A DNA stretch of 64,000 bases from Leptospiraceae bacterium (lineage in GTDB: Bacteria > Spirochaetota > Leptospiria > Leptospirales > Leptospiraceae), in contig JADJFV010000038.1 in the NCBI GenBank assembly GCA_016708435.1, positions 1 through 64,000 on the forward strand, written 5' to 3'. How positions within the stretch are numbered: the stretch's first letter is position 1; each line of letters opens with the position of its first letter. Shown in pieces: positions 35,259-43,744 of this stretch. The translations under genes and the position numbers were made by a program. Below the pieces are notes generated by a model. It saw nothing but the letters and a program-made list of their open reading frames with translations. It searched no databases and was not told the DNA's origin.

Positions 35259-36492
35259 TCTCTACATCCTTAAAATTCAGTTTTCTCAAAAGTGGCGCCC
35301 TCATTGCAATGAAAGAGACAATTACTAGGGTCATCGCTCCACCAAAAACAACAGAAGGAATTGCGCCCATAAATTTTGCAGTCACACCTGATTCAAATGC
35401 ACCGAGTTCATTAGAAGAGCCAATGAAAATACTATTCACCGAAGCTACTCGTCCGCGCATATTTTCAGGAGTAAATGTCTGCATGATAGTCGAGCGCAAA
35501 ACAACGCTTACACTATCAAAGACTCCGCTGAGAGCAAGTAAAAAAATGGATAAGTAAAAATAAGAGGATAAACCAAATAAAATCATACTCATTCCGAATC
35601 CCGCAACAGCTACAAGTAGTATTATTCCAGAATTTTCTTTAGGAGGTTTATAGGCTAATAGCATCGCCATGAGAGAAGCACCAAATGCGGGGCTTGCTCG
35701 TAAAATTCCTAATCCTTCCGGTCCGACTTGTAAGACTTCTTTTGCAAAGACGGGGAGCAAAGCGACAGCACCACCAAATAAAACTGCAAACATATCAAGG
35801 CTCATCGCCGCAAGCATTACTTGATTGGAAAAAACAAATTTGAATCCTGAGAACAGGCTTTCAAAAATTGATTCGCCGTGTTTTTTCTCTGGAATTGGCT
35901 TTGGTAAAATTCTAGAATAAAAAAGAATAGCGGCTAATAGCAAACAAGCATCTACCGAATAAGCAAGCTTAGCCCCTTCGAATCCATAGAGTAGTCCTCC
36001 TAGTGCAGGGCCACAAACTGCTGCCACTTGCCATGCGATACTATTCCACGCGGAAGAATTTGGATACATATGCTTGGGAACTAATTGAGCCATAAACGCT
36101 GAGAGAGATGGATTTAAAAATCCTCTTGCGATTCCACTTAGAAATATAACTGCATATATGGGATAAACAGAATTAGCCGGTAAGTTTAAAAGAGAGGTGC
36201 TGAGAACAAGTAGACAGATAGAACATAAAAAAAGAACAGTGTAACAGATTAATACTATTTTCTTTCTATCTTTTCTGTCTGCTATATGTCCTGCAAATAA
36301 AGACACTGAGATTGATGGGATAATCTCGAATAGCCCGACAAGTCCGAGAGCGAGGGGGTCGCCTGTTTTATCAAAAACTTGCCAGGCAACAACTACAGCC
36401 TGAACTTGAATTCCAACAACTGCTAAAAACCTTGCAACTACAAAGTTTCGAAAGTCCAGAATTCGAAGGACTGCATAGTTATTGTCTTTCAT
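35242..36492 (-). CDS. MFS exporter, EntS-like (MFS_3)
   Basis: This 416-residue transporter has about 12 membrane helices. It resembles the MFS_3 group that includes the enterobactin exporter EntS. Supporting motifs are FVVARFLAVVGIQVQAVVVA in helix 1, LFAGHIADRKDRKKIVLI after helix 2, AWQVAAVCGPALGGLLYGFEG, and NMRGRVASVNSIFIGSSNELG in the C-terminal half. The substrate is not evident and no siderophore genes are adjacent. Its start overlaps the stop of the penicillin-binding protein gene by one base, so the two are co-transcribed. Confidence 0.88.
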   Translation of the reverse strand: MKDNNYAVLRILDFRNFVVARFLAVVGIQVQAVVVAWQVFDKTGDPLALGLVGLFEIIPSISVSLFAGHIADRKDRKKIVLICYTVLFLCSICLLVLSTSLLNLPANSVYPIYAVIFLSGIARGFLNPSLSAFMAQLVPKHMYPNSSAWNSIAWQVAAVCGPALGGLLYGFEGAKLAYSVDACLLLAAILFYSRILPKPIPEKKHGESIFESLFSGFKFVFSNQVMLAAMSLDMFAVLFGGAVALLPVFAKEVLQVGPEGLGILRASPAFGASLMAMLLAYKPPKENSGIILLVAVAGFGMSMILFGLSSYFYLSIFLLALSGVFDSVSVVLRSTIMQTFTPENMRGRVASVNSIFIGSSNELGAFESGVTAKFMGAIPSVVFGGAMTLVIVSFIAMRAPLLRKLNFKDVENDSNK

Positions 36493-38933
36493 TAATCCGC
36501 TTTAATCTTAAATGGTTTTTTATTCTTATTAATTTCTTCGTCAGTGATTTTGTATTCATCCTGTAGAAATTCTCTAAAGTCAATCGCCTTATCGTGATCT
36601 CTATCTCCATCACATTGTCTATTCCATGGCACCGAGCGCATAACGCCATTTACCACTGCAGGTTTTAGATAGAGCGCACCACCCATTGGACAAACTCCGG
36701 GCTTCGGTGAAAGACCATTATGCGCACACACTCCACCGGCTGCAACTCCTTCAGGCATTGGATCAGTTCCATCGGGAAGTTTGAATTGCGGATACTCTCT
36801 TGTATCATACCATCTTGCATAAATTCTAGCCCATACTGGAACAGCGGTCAAGGCAGCAGTCATACCCGGACCAAGTGAGATGGAGTTTTTATCATAGCCC
36901 ATCCAGAACACGGAACTGAGCTTTGGATCAAATCCACAATACCAAACGTTTGTAAAAGAACTTGTCGATCCAGTCTTTCCACCGGATACTCCATCGTATT
37001 TTGCTTCTCTGAGGGCACTCGTTGGAGTACCACCGTCGGCTACTCCTTGTAGCATCCTTCTTACAATCCAAGCTGTGCTCTCTGGAATTACTTGGATTGT
37101 GCCGTTAGCTGCTTTAGCTGCGAGTTCTTTTTGAATAATTACTTCTTTGTTAAAAATGACAGAGCCAGTTTGATTTTTTACATAGCGAACAGAAAAAGGA
37201 ATTACATCTCGTCCTTTATTTGAGATAATAGAATATCCAAGTGCCATTTCATATGGAGTCAATTCCGCTACACCCAAAGCGAGAGTAGGGTTGTCCGGAA
37301 AACGACGCTTATTCGCTTTGGTAAGTTTTGACGCAAAATCAATAATAGCCTCTGCTCCTACTTTAAAGAAGATTTGCACGGATACAATATTGAGTGATAG
37401 CGCCAAAGCTCTGTAAGCCGGAACCATACCTTTGAAATCGCCTGTAGAATCTTCCGGCGCCCAGCCATGTCCGTCATCGTTCATCGTAGTAAGTGGTGCA
37501 TCCATAATTCCTGTTCCACTTGAAATGACTCGCTCATTAATAGCTGCGCCATATACAAAAGGCTTAAAAGAAGAGCCAGTTTGTCGTCTTGCCTGCATCG
37601 CACGATTGAATTGATTTTTAGGAGTAAACTTTGAACCACCAACCATGGTTTGGATATAACCAGTTCCCGGCTCGATTGTAATGAATGCGCCTTCTACGTG
37701 AAGATTTTTTGTAAATACAGCCGTGCGTTTTCTAAATTCACCAACTGCCGCCGCTTCGTTTTCGATTGGAGTAAGTGCAGTCAAAATATCCATCGCATCA
37801 CTGAGTTCATTTTCTAGAGTAGAACGGTAATTAGCCGCTTCATCGAACTTGCTAATTTCCATTGGAGCAACAGGGAAAATACTTCCGAGTAATCCGTATA
37901 AGCCTACAAGTTGTCCATCCACTCCCGCTTTAAAAGAATTACTTAAACCAAAAGAGGTTTTGTCATAATGAGTCAGTGCTTTTTTTACTTCGTCTTCTGC
38001 GATTTCTTGTTTGCGCAAATCGAGTGTGGTATATACCTTTAAGCCGCCGGTGTAAACTAAGTCTTCTCCCAAATCAGCAAGAAGTTGTTTACGCACATGC
38101 TCGGTAAAATAAGGAGCGCGGTCGAGTTTGGTTCCCCAAGTCGAGCGAGAAGGAGACTGGGTAATCACGATTGGCCAGTATCTCTGCCAGAATTCGTCGT
38201 GCATTGCCTGAATGCTTTCTTTTTTGAGATAACCATTTTCTGACATGAGGCGAAGTATTGTTAGATGCGCTTTCTTAGCGATGTTTGGATTTTTATAAGG
38301 AGAGTATTGAACAGGAGCTTTGGGAAGTCTCGCAAGCATTGCCGCTTCTGCCACATCTAAGTCTTGCACATCTTTCGAAAAATAAACAGTCGAAGCAGTG
38401 GATAATCCCGTTGAGCCGTGACCTAAGTAAACCAGGTTAAAATAAATTTCTAAAATTTCTTCTTTCGAATATTCTTGCTCGATTTGTAAAGTAAGAAGTG
38501 CTTCGATAAATTTACGAGTGAAACTTTTCTTAGAATTTTTCAAAATTGCTTTCGACAATTGTTGCGTAATCGTAGATCCACCCTGCTTGACTTTCAAGTG
38601 GATAAGATTGATAAACCCCGCGCGAATGATAGCTTTGAAATCAATACCAAAGTGATTGTAAAAATTATTATCTTCGACAGAAATAAAGGCATGAATGACG
38701 TGAGGCGGAATATCCTGAAAGCGAAGTAGCTCCTGGCGATGGCGATAAAGCTCTGCAAACGGAACTCCGTTCAAATCATAGAGCTTCGTCGGAGTCGTCG
38801 GCAAATAAGTAGCAAGCTTTGTTAGCTCTTCGCCCCTATCCACCTCCGACAAAATATATCCAAAAAATCCACCCGAAAGTAGTGCCCCGATGAGCAGTAT
38901 AATAACAGAAGTTTTAATGCTTTTCGTATTCAT
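36492..38933 (-). CDS. Class A penicillin-binding protein (PBP1A family)
   Basis: This 813-residue bifunctional enzyme polymerises and crosslinks peptidoglycan. It has one N-terminal membrane anchor (about 9-30). The glycosyltransferase domain (GT51) has the catalytic Glu in ISVEDNNFYNHFGID and the block GGSTITQQLSKAILKN. The transpeptidase has the nucleophile Ser in TGSSFKPFVYG (about 455), the SxN-type LSLNIVS, and KTG in SGGKTGSTSSFTNVWYCGF (about 655). The C-terminal tail contains several Cys and an Asp-rich DGDRDHDKAIDF segment that resembles a calcium-binding loop. A ribosome binding site (GGAAGA) precedes the ATG. It heads a four-gene operon. Confidence 0.95.
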   Translation of the reverse strand: MNTKSIKTSVIILLIGALLSGGFFGYILSEVDRGEELTKLATYLPTTPTKLYDLNGVPFAELYRHRQELLRFQDIPPHVIHAFISVEDNNFYNHFGIDFKAIIRAGFINLIHLKVKQGGSTITQQLSKAILKNSKKSFTRKFIEALLTLQIEQEYSKEEILEIYFNLVYLGHGSTGLSTASTVYFSKDVQDLDVAEAAMLARLPKAPVQYSPYKNPNIAKKAHLTILRLMSENGYLKKESIQAMHDEFWQRYWPIVITQSPSRSTWGTKLDRAPYFTEHVRKQLLADLGEDLVYTGGLKVYTTLDLRKQEIAEDEVKKALTHYDKTSFGLSNSFKAGVDGQLVGLYGLLGSIFPVAPMEISKFDEAANYRSTLENELSDAMDILTALTPIENEAAAVGEFRKRTAVFTKNLHVEGAFITIEPGTGYIQTMVGGSKFTPKNQFNRAMQARRQTGSSFKPFVYGAAINERVISSGTGIMDAPLTTMNDDGHGWAPEDSTGDFKGMVPAYRALALSLNIVSVQIFFKVGAEAIIDFASKLTKANKRRFPDNPTLALGVAELTPYEMALGYSIISNKGRDVIPFSVRYVKNQTGSVIFNKEVIIQKELAAKAANGTIQVIPESTAWIVRRMLQGVADGGTPTSALREAKYDGVSGGKTGSTSSFTNVWYCGFDPKLSSVFWMGYDKNSISLGPGMTAALTAVPVWARIYARWYDTREYPQFKLPDGTDPMPEGVAAGGVCAHNGLSPKPGVCPMGGALYLKPAVVNGVMRSVPWNRQCDGDRDHDKAIDFREFLQDEYKITDEEINKNKKPFKIKAD

Positions 38934-38994
38934 ATTCTTCCATTTTTCAAAATGGGAAAGACTAGGCTAGAAATTTTTAGGGTGAGGAATTGGA

Positions 38995-39020
38995 AGATTA
39001 CCACGGATGAACACGGATTG
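38995..39020 (+). repeat. Degenerate GATGAACACGGAT repeat, copy 2
   Basis: AGATTACCACGGATGAACAC followed by GGATTG matches the copies at 14045, 47830 and 57915. It lies directly upstream of the nested palindrome at 39038-39167, the same order as at 47830. Confidence 0.6.
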
Positions 39021-39037
39021 GGAATGGTTTTACCCCA

Positions 39038-39167
39038 GTCACCTCGAACTGCCCCATCGTGAGAGGTCTATCTTGCTTAAAACTATCGTAGTATTGCCAG
39101 ATAGATTTCTCACATCCGCCTATTTGCTTAGTCATAAATCTAGTCGCCAAGCGACGTTCGAAATGAC
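39038..39167. repeat. Nested palindromic repeat element, copy A
   Basis: The outer arms are GTCACCTCGAAC (39038-39049) and GTTCGAAATGAC (39156-39167), with two mismatches. The inner arms are GTGAGAGGTCTATC (39059-39072) and GATAGATTTCTCAC (39100-39113). The inner segment TCTATCTTGCTTAAAAC and the right arm match the copy at 47875-48013 almost base for base. It occupies the roughly 330-base gap between the penicillin-binding protein and caspase genes. I see no coding content there; a small frame at 39007-39210 is an artefact. Confidence 0.75.
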
Positions 39168-39264
39168 AGTTAAAATAAATTATTACCACTCGCCAGCGCG
39201 CTCGAAATAGCAGATTCAGGAATCACTCTTGACATTTCTTTTATCGAAAATGCTTAGTGTGCGT

Positions 39265-41481
39265 ATGAAGAATTTCAAACTTTTCCTAAAGTTCCTTTCC
39301 GTTATTGTATTTGTATTTTTACAACAGAATCCGTATCACGCAGACGATGAAAAATCAAAGCCTTGGCACGAAAAAAAACGTTATGTTTTTTTGGTTGGGA
39401 TTAACAAATACAAAAATACAACCGAATTAAAATACGCGGTGAAAGATTCGAGAGAGATGTATAAACTTTTTTCGCAAGTTGGGCATTTTGATAAAATATT
39501 TATGCTGAATGATATAGATGGAAAAGTTATTGTCACAAAAGGAAAAGAAGAATCACGGGATATGCAGTATTTGCCGACGAAGGCAAATATTGAAGCGACT
39601 TACAAATCAATTCTTGCAGAGAAGCCAGATACGCTTGTATTTTATTATTCAGGACACGGATTTATTGATGGGAAGGATGATAAAAATTCTATCGCGCCGA
39701 TGGATGTGGAAGTGGAGTTTGTAAAAGAGAAAGCAGTTGCCAAAAATGGAATCGTGCTAACGGAAATGGCAAATGGTTTTAAAACAGAAGCAGAGAAAGC
39801 AAAAGAAGCGGATAAAGGCAAATCTGAAATCGATCAAGTGATATTTTTAATTGATGCCTGTCGCAGTCCTTTGCCGAAAGCAGATGCAGAAGAAGCACCA
39901 ACGCAAAATAAAAAAGAATTAGGCAAAGACGATAAGACAAAAGCGGCAAATTCTGGTAAGCCTGAACCAAGTAAAGAAATCGCAAAAGAAATTCCAAAAG
40001 AAGAGCCGACCAAAGAACTTATTTCCTTTCAAAACTATGGAGAAGAAATTCCGCAGATTGTAAAGGATGCAAAGGGAGTTGTGATTCTAATTGGAACTTC
40101 TCCGAATGAATCTTCTTTAGAAGATGAATCCATTGAAAGTGGAAAGTTTACCTACTATATGCGTAAGGCAATCTCTGGCGGAATACAAGACGAAACCCCT
40201 GCTGAGTATGTAACCCTTGAGAGTTTAGAATTATTTGTAAAAAAGAAATTTGATTTAGAGCAATTAGAGTATGAAAAAGTTGAAAGGGAACGCGGGAATG
40301 GCGAAATATCGCAGAGCAAACCCAAACAAGCTGTTTACAAGGTGTCAACTCAGAGAGGATTCACAGGAGATTTTTTAATCACCTACGGACGACCACCGGA
40401 ATCAGAAGTGCGAGTAGAGCGCCGTGGGTATATGGACACAAGCGAAGAACGACCAGTAGCCGCTAAAGTTTTATTCAACAAAAACAAGGAGCGCTACGAT
40501 TTAAAATTCTTTGCGAAGAGTAAAGACACCGGAAAATACTATCCCGAAAGTCTAGAAGGAATTTCTAGAATGAAATATGCTTTTGATAGAAATAAAATGG
40601 GAGACTTGCAAGGCTTTACAGCAGAGCAATACAACTACAACGAAGAGCCTGTTTATACACATGGACTTGAGCTTGACGAAGAAAATGGTTGGGAGTTTAC
40701 TTCTCTTTATCCGCTCACAGAAGAAGATAAAAAAGACAAAGACAAAAAGAGAATCCGTTTCCAGAGGCAGAAGTTTGACTTCAATGGGAACAATATTTTA
40801 CAGGAATACTTCGACGACAAAGGAAAACCAGTCGCGATTGGAAGTGCAGAGATTACGAAAACAATTCGAGCCTGGGATTATAACGGCGAAAAGACTCTCG
40901 AAGAATTCTACAATGCCAAGGGAGAACTCACAAACAACGAATACGGTTACGCCCGTTATACCGCAAGCTACTTAGGAAAAGGAAAACCGGTCTCCGAAGA
41001 ATACTTTGGCTCCGACGGAAAGCTTTCCGGCAATCAAACAGGAATTGCTCGAAAAACATTTACCTATGACCCTAGGTATAAGCTTGTTAGCCAACAAAAC
41101 TTTGATAAAGAAGGAAAACGCATCGGCGACAAAGACGAAGTAGCCGTTACGAATTATACTTATAACGATGCTTGTGTGAATCGGATTTGGAATCTAGAAT
41201 CATCTAAGGAAATATACCAAGAATCTGACGACAAAGCCAAATCAGAACTAACCGAAAAATTCAAACGCAAAGAAGCCTACGCTGACTGCATCGAAACAGA
41301 AGTCTATCTAGACAAATCAGAAAAGTCTAAAGCAAGACCAAGTGGAATTGCCAAGAAAGAAAACCAATTCAACGACAAGGGACTAAAGAAACTAGAACAA
41401 TACTTCCGCCATGACGAACGCCCTGGCACAAAGGAGGAATCTTCCGCACAGTCTATACCTACGACGACAAAGATCGAGTAA
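39265..41481 (+). CDS. Caspase-like (peptidase C14) protein with repeat region, 5' part of a frameshifted gene
   Basis: This is a secreted caspase-fold protein. From the ATG at 39265 a signal peptide (MKNFKLFLKFLSVIVFVFLQ) leads to a C14 domain at about residues 38-300. The catalytic dyad is H131 in VFYYSGHGF and C199 in IFLIDACRSP. A Lys/Glu-rich insert follows the Cys. From about 370 onward come repeats of the type F-x-Y-x-x-x-G-x-x-x-x-E-E-Y-F-x-x-x-G-K, such as NILQEYFDDKGKP and TLEEFYNAKGELT. The stop at 41481 is probably not natural. One frame over the repeats continue as FRTVYTYDDKDRVTAKKYFG into the frame ending at 43439. Adding one A near 41430 gives a single 1391-residue protein. 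Whether it acts as a protease, and on what, is unknown. Confidence 0.82.
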   Translation: MKNFKLFLKFLSVIVFVFLQQNPYHADDEKSKPWHEKKRYVFLVGINKYKNTTELKYAVKDSREMYKLFSQVGHFDKIFMLNDIDGKVIVTKGKEESRDMQYLPTKANIEATYKSILAEKPDTLVFYYSGHGFIDGKDDKNSIAPMDVEVEFVKEKAVAKNGIVLTEMANGFKTEAEKAKEADKGKSEIDQVIFLIDACRSPLPKADAEEAPTQNKKELGKDDKTKAANSGKPEPSKEIAKEIPKEEPTKELISFQNYGEEIPQIVKDAKGVVILIGTSPNESSLEDESIESGKFTYYMRKAISGGIQDETPAEYVTLESLELFVKKKFDLEQLEYEKVERERGNGEISQSKPKQAVYKVSTQRGFTGDFLITYGRPPESEVRVERRGYMDTSEERPVAAKVLFNKNKERYDLKFFAKSKDTGKYYPESLEGISRMKYAFDRNKMGDLQGFTAEQYNYNEEPVYTHGLELDEENGWEFTSLYPLTEEDKKDKDKKRIRFQRQKFDFNGNNILQEYFDDKGKPVAIGSAEITKTIRAWDYNGEKTLEEFYNAKGELTNNEYGYARYTASYLGKGKPVSEEYFGSDGKLSGNQTGIARKTFTYDPRYKLVSQQNFDKEGKRIGDKDEVAVTNYTYNDACVNRIWNLESSKEIYQESDDKAKSELTEKFKRKEAYADCIETEVYLDKSEKSKARPSGIAKKENQFNDKGLKKLEQYFRHDERPGTKEESSAQSIPTTTKIE

Positions 41482-41660
41482 CCGCTAAAAAGTATTTCGG
41501 AGAAACAAGAAATACAACTCTAGACCCTGTTCCTGTTACAGATGAAAGGGGAATCCATGAATACCGTTACCAATATGGAACCACCGGTGGAGGCAAATAC
41601 CAATTTGGCTACAAGAAGGAATTATTAGAGCGCGTTACTTATTATGGAGTTGACGGCAAA

Positions 41661-43439
41661 TTGGTATCTACCGCTGAAGGGATTTCGATTGAAGAGCATT
41701 TGTTTACTTATAATCGGGAGAGGAAGGATTATGAGGAATCGATTGTGCATTATTTAGATGAGAAGGAAGACCTTGTAAAGGGGAATAAAAGCAATTCGAA
41801 GTTTTCTATAAATGATAAAAATGGAAATATAGTTTTGAAAGAATTTTTTGGACAAGATGGAAAGTGGAAAGGAGATCACTGGGGCATTGCACGATATGTG
41901 TATAAATATGATGAAAAAGGGAATAAACTATTACAAGAAACGTATGGAACGGATGGAAAATTAGAAGTGTACGGCGATGCGCGTATTGCGCGATATGTAT
42001 TTAAATATGATGAAAAAGGAAATATAATATTAGAAGAAACTTATAGAGCAGATGGAATATTGAAAGACTATATTAGCACCAAATATGACGAAAAGAGAAA
42101 CGAAATATTACGAGAGCTTTATAATGCAGAAGGAAAGTTATTTTATAAATATATGTATAAATATGATGAAAAAGGGAATAAAGTATTAGAAGAAACTTAT
42201 GGAGAAGATGCAAAGTTAAGAATTAAATTTGTGTATAAATATGATGAAAAAGGAAATAAACTACTAGAAGAAGCTTATAGAGAAGATGGAAAATTATTTT
42301 TTAAATACGTATATGATGAAAAAGGAAATAAACTGCTAGAAGAAATTTATAGAGAAGATGGAAAGTTAATAGATAAATATGTGCAGAAATATGATGAAAA
42401 AGGGAATAAACTATTACAAGAAACTTATGGAGAAGATGGAAATATAAAAGAACGATTATCATTAGTGTATAAATATGATGAAAAAGGAAAAAAAGTATTG
42501 GAAGAAACTTATGGAACAGATGGAAATCTAAAAGAACGATTCGTGTATAAATATAACGAAAAAGAAAAAAAAGTATTAGAAGAAACTTATGGAACAGACG
42601 GAAATCTAAAAGAACGATTCGTGTATAAATATAATGAAAAAGAAAATATGTTATCAAAAGAAACGTATGGAGCAGACGAAAAGTTAATAGATAAATATTT
42701 GTATAAATATGATGAAAAAGGAAATAAAGTATTAGAAGAAACTTATGGAGCTGATGGAAAGTTAAAAGAAAAATTTACCGTCGAGGTTGTGTATAGAGAT
42801 GATGAAGAAGGAAATAATTTAGCAACGGGATACATCGACAGTGTTGCACGATATGTTTATAAATACGATGAAAAAGGAAATAAAATCTTAGAAGAACAGT
42901 ATAGAGCTGATGGAAAGACAAAGTACGAATATCTAGATAATAATACTGCACGTGTGGAAATAGAAAAAGAATTTAGTGAAGAGTGGAAGCAAATCCATAC
43001 TAGCCTCTTAGATGCTTTGAAAGAAAAGGAATTTAATAAAGAACTATCTACTATAGAAAAACAAATTTCTGTTTGGAAAAAAGAATATCGACATCTACCT
43101 AACTTAGAAAAAAAGCTAACAGACTCTCTCGGACAAGAAAAGGGTAAGAAGCTCTTCAATGAATATAATGACTTCGTAAAAAAATTCACCAAAGAACTCG
43201 AAAACTGCACATTACGCAAAGTATCCTACCGATACGATGGAACGTTAGCCGAAAGAAAAGAGCGCTTCGACAGATACCACCCGTTAACCACTGAGAAGCC
43301 CGATGCTAACGGAGTGCTTGAGTCGCCTGAGTATCATCTCTATTTTCCAAATCCCCGCGGGCAGTTCGAGAAGAGACTTCTTCATTTGAAGCTCGACAGG
43401 TTCTATCGTCCGGTGGGCTTGGAGTTTGAGAAGAGGTAG
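41661..43439 (+). CDS. KYDEKGN repeat protein, 3' part of the frameshifted caspase gene
   Basis: This 592-residue frame is almost certainly the C-terminal half of the preceding caspase gene, since its frame is open back to about 41430 with matching repeats. Roughly 13 tandem units of 22-28 residues occupy 41885-42930, with the consensus Y-K-Y-D-E-K-G-N-K-L-L-E-E-T-Y-G-x-D-G-K-L. They resemble YD/RHS-type beta repeats. The units are near-identical at the DNA level in the centre, so recent expansion or unequal recombination is likely. A lysine-rich helical segment and a domain ending in LKLDRFYRPVGLEFEKR close the protein. The apparent TTG start has little support. Confidence 0.75.
   Translation: MVSTAEGISIEEHLFTYNRERKDYEESIVHYLDEKEDLVKGNKSNSKFSINDKNGNIVLKEFFGQDGKWKGDHWGIARYVYKYDEKGNKLLQETYGTDGKLEVYGDARIARYVFKYDEKGNIILEETYRADGILKDYISTKYDEKRNEILRELYNAEGKLFYKYMYKYDEKGNKVLEETYGEDAKLRIKFVYKYDEKGNKLLEEAYREDGKLFFKYVYDEKGNKLLEEIYREDGKLIDKYVQKYDEKGNKLLQETYGEDGNIKERLSLVYKYDEKGKKVLEETYGTDGNLKERFVYKYNEKEKKVLEETYGTDGNLKERFVYKYNEKENMLSKETYGADEKLIDKYLYKYDEKGNKVLEETYGADGKLKEKFTVEVVYRDDEEGNNLATGYIDSVARYVYKYDEKGNKILEEQYRADGKTKYEYLDNNTARVEIEKEFSEEWKQIHTSLLDALKEKEFNKELSTIEKQISVWKKEYRHLPNLEKKLTDSLGQEKGKKLFNEYNDFVKKFTKELENCTLRKVSYRYDGTLAERKERFDRYHPLTTEKPDANGVLESPEYHLYFPNPRGQFEKRLLHLKLDRFYRPVGLEFEKR
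41885..42930 (+). repeat. Tandem coding repeats of about 66-90 bp
   Basis: About 13 head-to-tail units share the core TATAAATATGATGAAAAAGG followed by a segment encoding LLEETYGxDGK. The pair around 42535-42640 is almost identical over more than 60 bases, while the outer units have diverged. Unit lengths differ by whole codons, which keeps the frame open. Confidence 0.85.
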
Positions 43440-43744
43440 ATATTACCTATTCCTAATTTTGGATTACTGGTTTTTTTTAAGTGTGGGTTATGCGTGTTTG
43501 CCGGAATGACCTAACCCCACATCTGTCAGATGTTGTCTGGCTATTATGGATTAGCCACTTCCGGCGAAGGCGCTGGGTTTGCGACTAAGCAAACGGGTGG
43601 AAAGGGAAGGTGCTACTTCAGAGTATTCTACGCTACGGCAGAGTGTGGGGTTAGGTCAAAAAGTCCCCCAACAACTAAAAAATCCCATTTTTTTTCTACT
43701 TGCATCACAATCCCTGATTCGAAAATCTCTCAACTGAGGTCGCT
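43440..43744. other. Intergenic region holding a short inverted-repeat element
   Basis: The 305 bases between the repeat protein and the ethanolamine permease contain no convincing gene. A 153-bp element at 43507-43659 is bounded by 15-bp perfect inverted repeats. The permease promoter probably lies between the element and 43744; TGAGGT just upstream of the ATG is its ribosome binding site. Confidence 0.5.
43507..43659. mobile_element. MITE-like element with 15-bp terminal inverted repeats
   Basis: TGACCTAACCCCACA at 43507-43521 and TGTGGGGTTAGGTCA at 43645-43659 are exact reverse complements flanking 123 bases of GC-richer DNA. The size and perfect termini suggest a miniature inverted-repeat element. 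I see no target-site duplication and no transposase, so mobility is unproven. Confidence 0.45.

Noticed and set aside
38940..38955. Palindrome CCATTTT-TC-AAAATGG at the start of the penicillin-binding protein gene as an operator
   Set aside because: It is short and AT-rich, overlaps the ribosome binding region, and nothing else supports regulation there.
39007..39210. Open frames on both strands
   Set aside because: They are created by the nested palindrome, which reads open on either strand by chance.
42301..42657. Minus-strand open frame of 118 codons with a repeating pattern
   Set aside because: It is the antisense shadow of the KYDEKGN tandem repeats.
41885..42930. Tandem repeats considered as a CRISPR array
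   Set aside because: The repeats are coding, in frame, lack unique spacers and vary in length by whole codons.
39265..43439. Caspase gene considered as part of an anti-phage defence island
   Set aside because: It has a signal peptide and its neighbours are cell-wall and metabolic genes; no other defence gene is nearby.
43660..43744. Cobalamin riboswitch ahead of the ethanolamine genes
   Set aside because: No B12-box-like sequence is visible and the space is too short.
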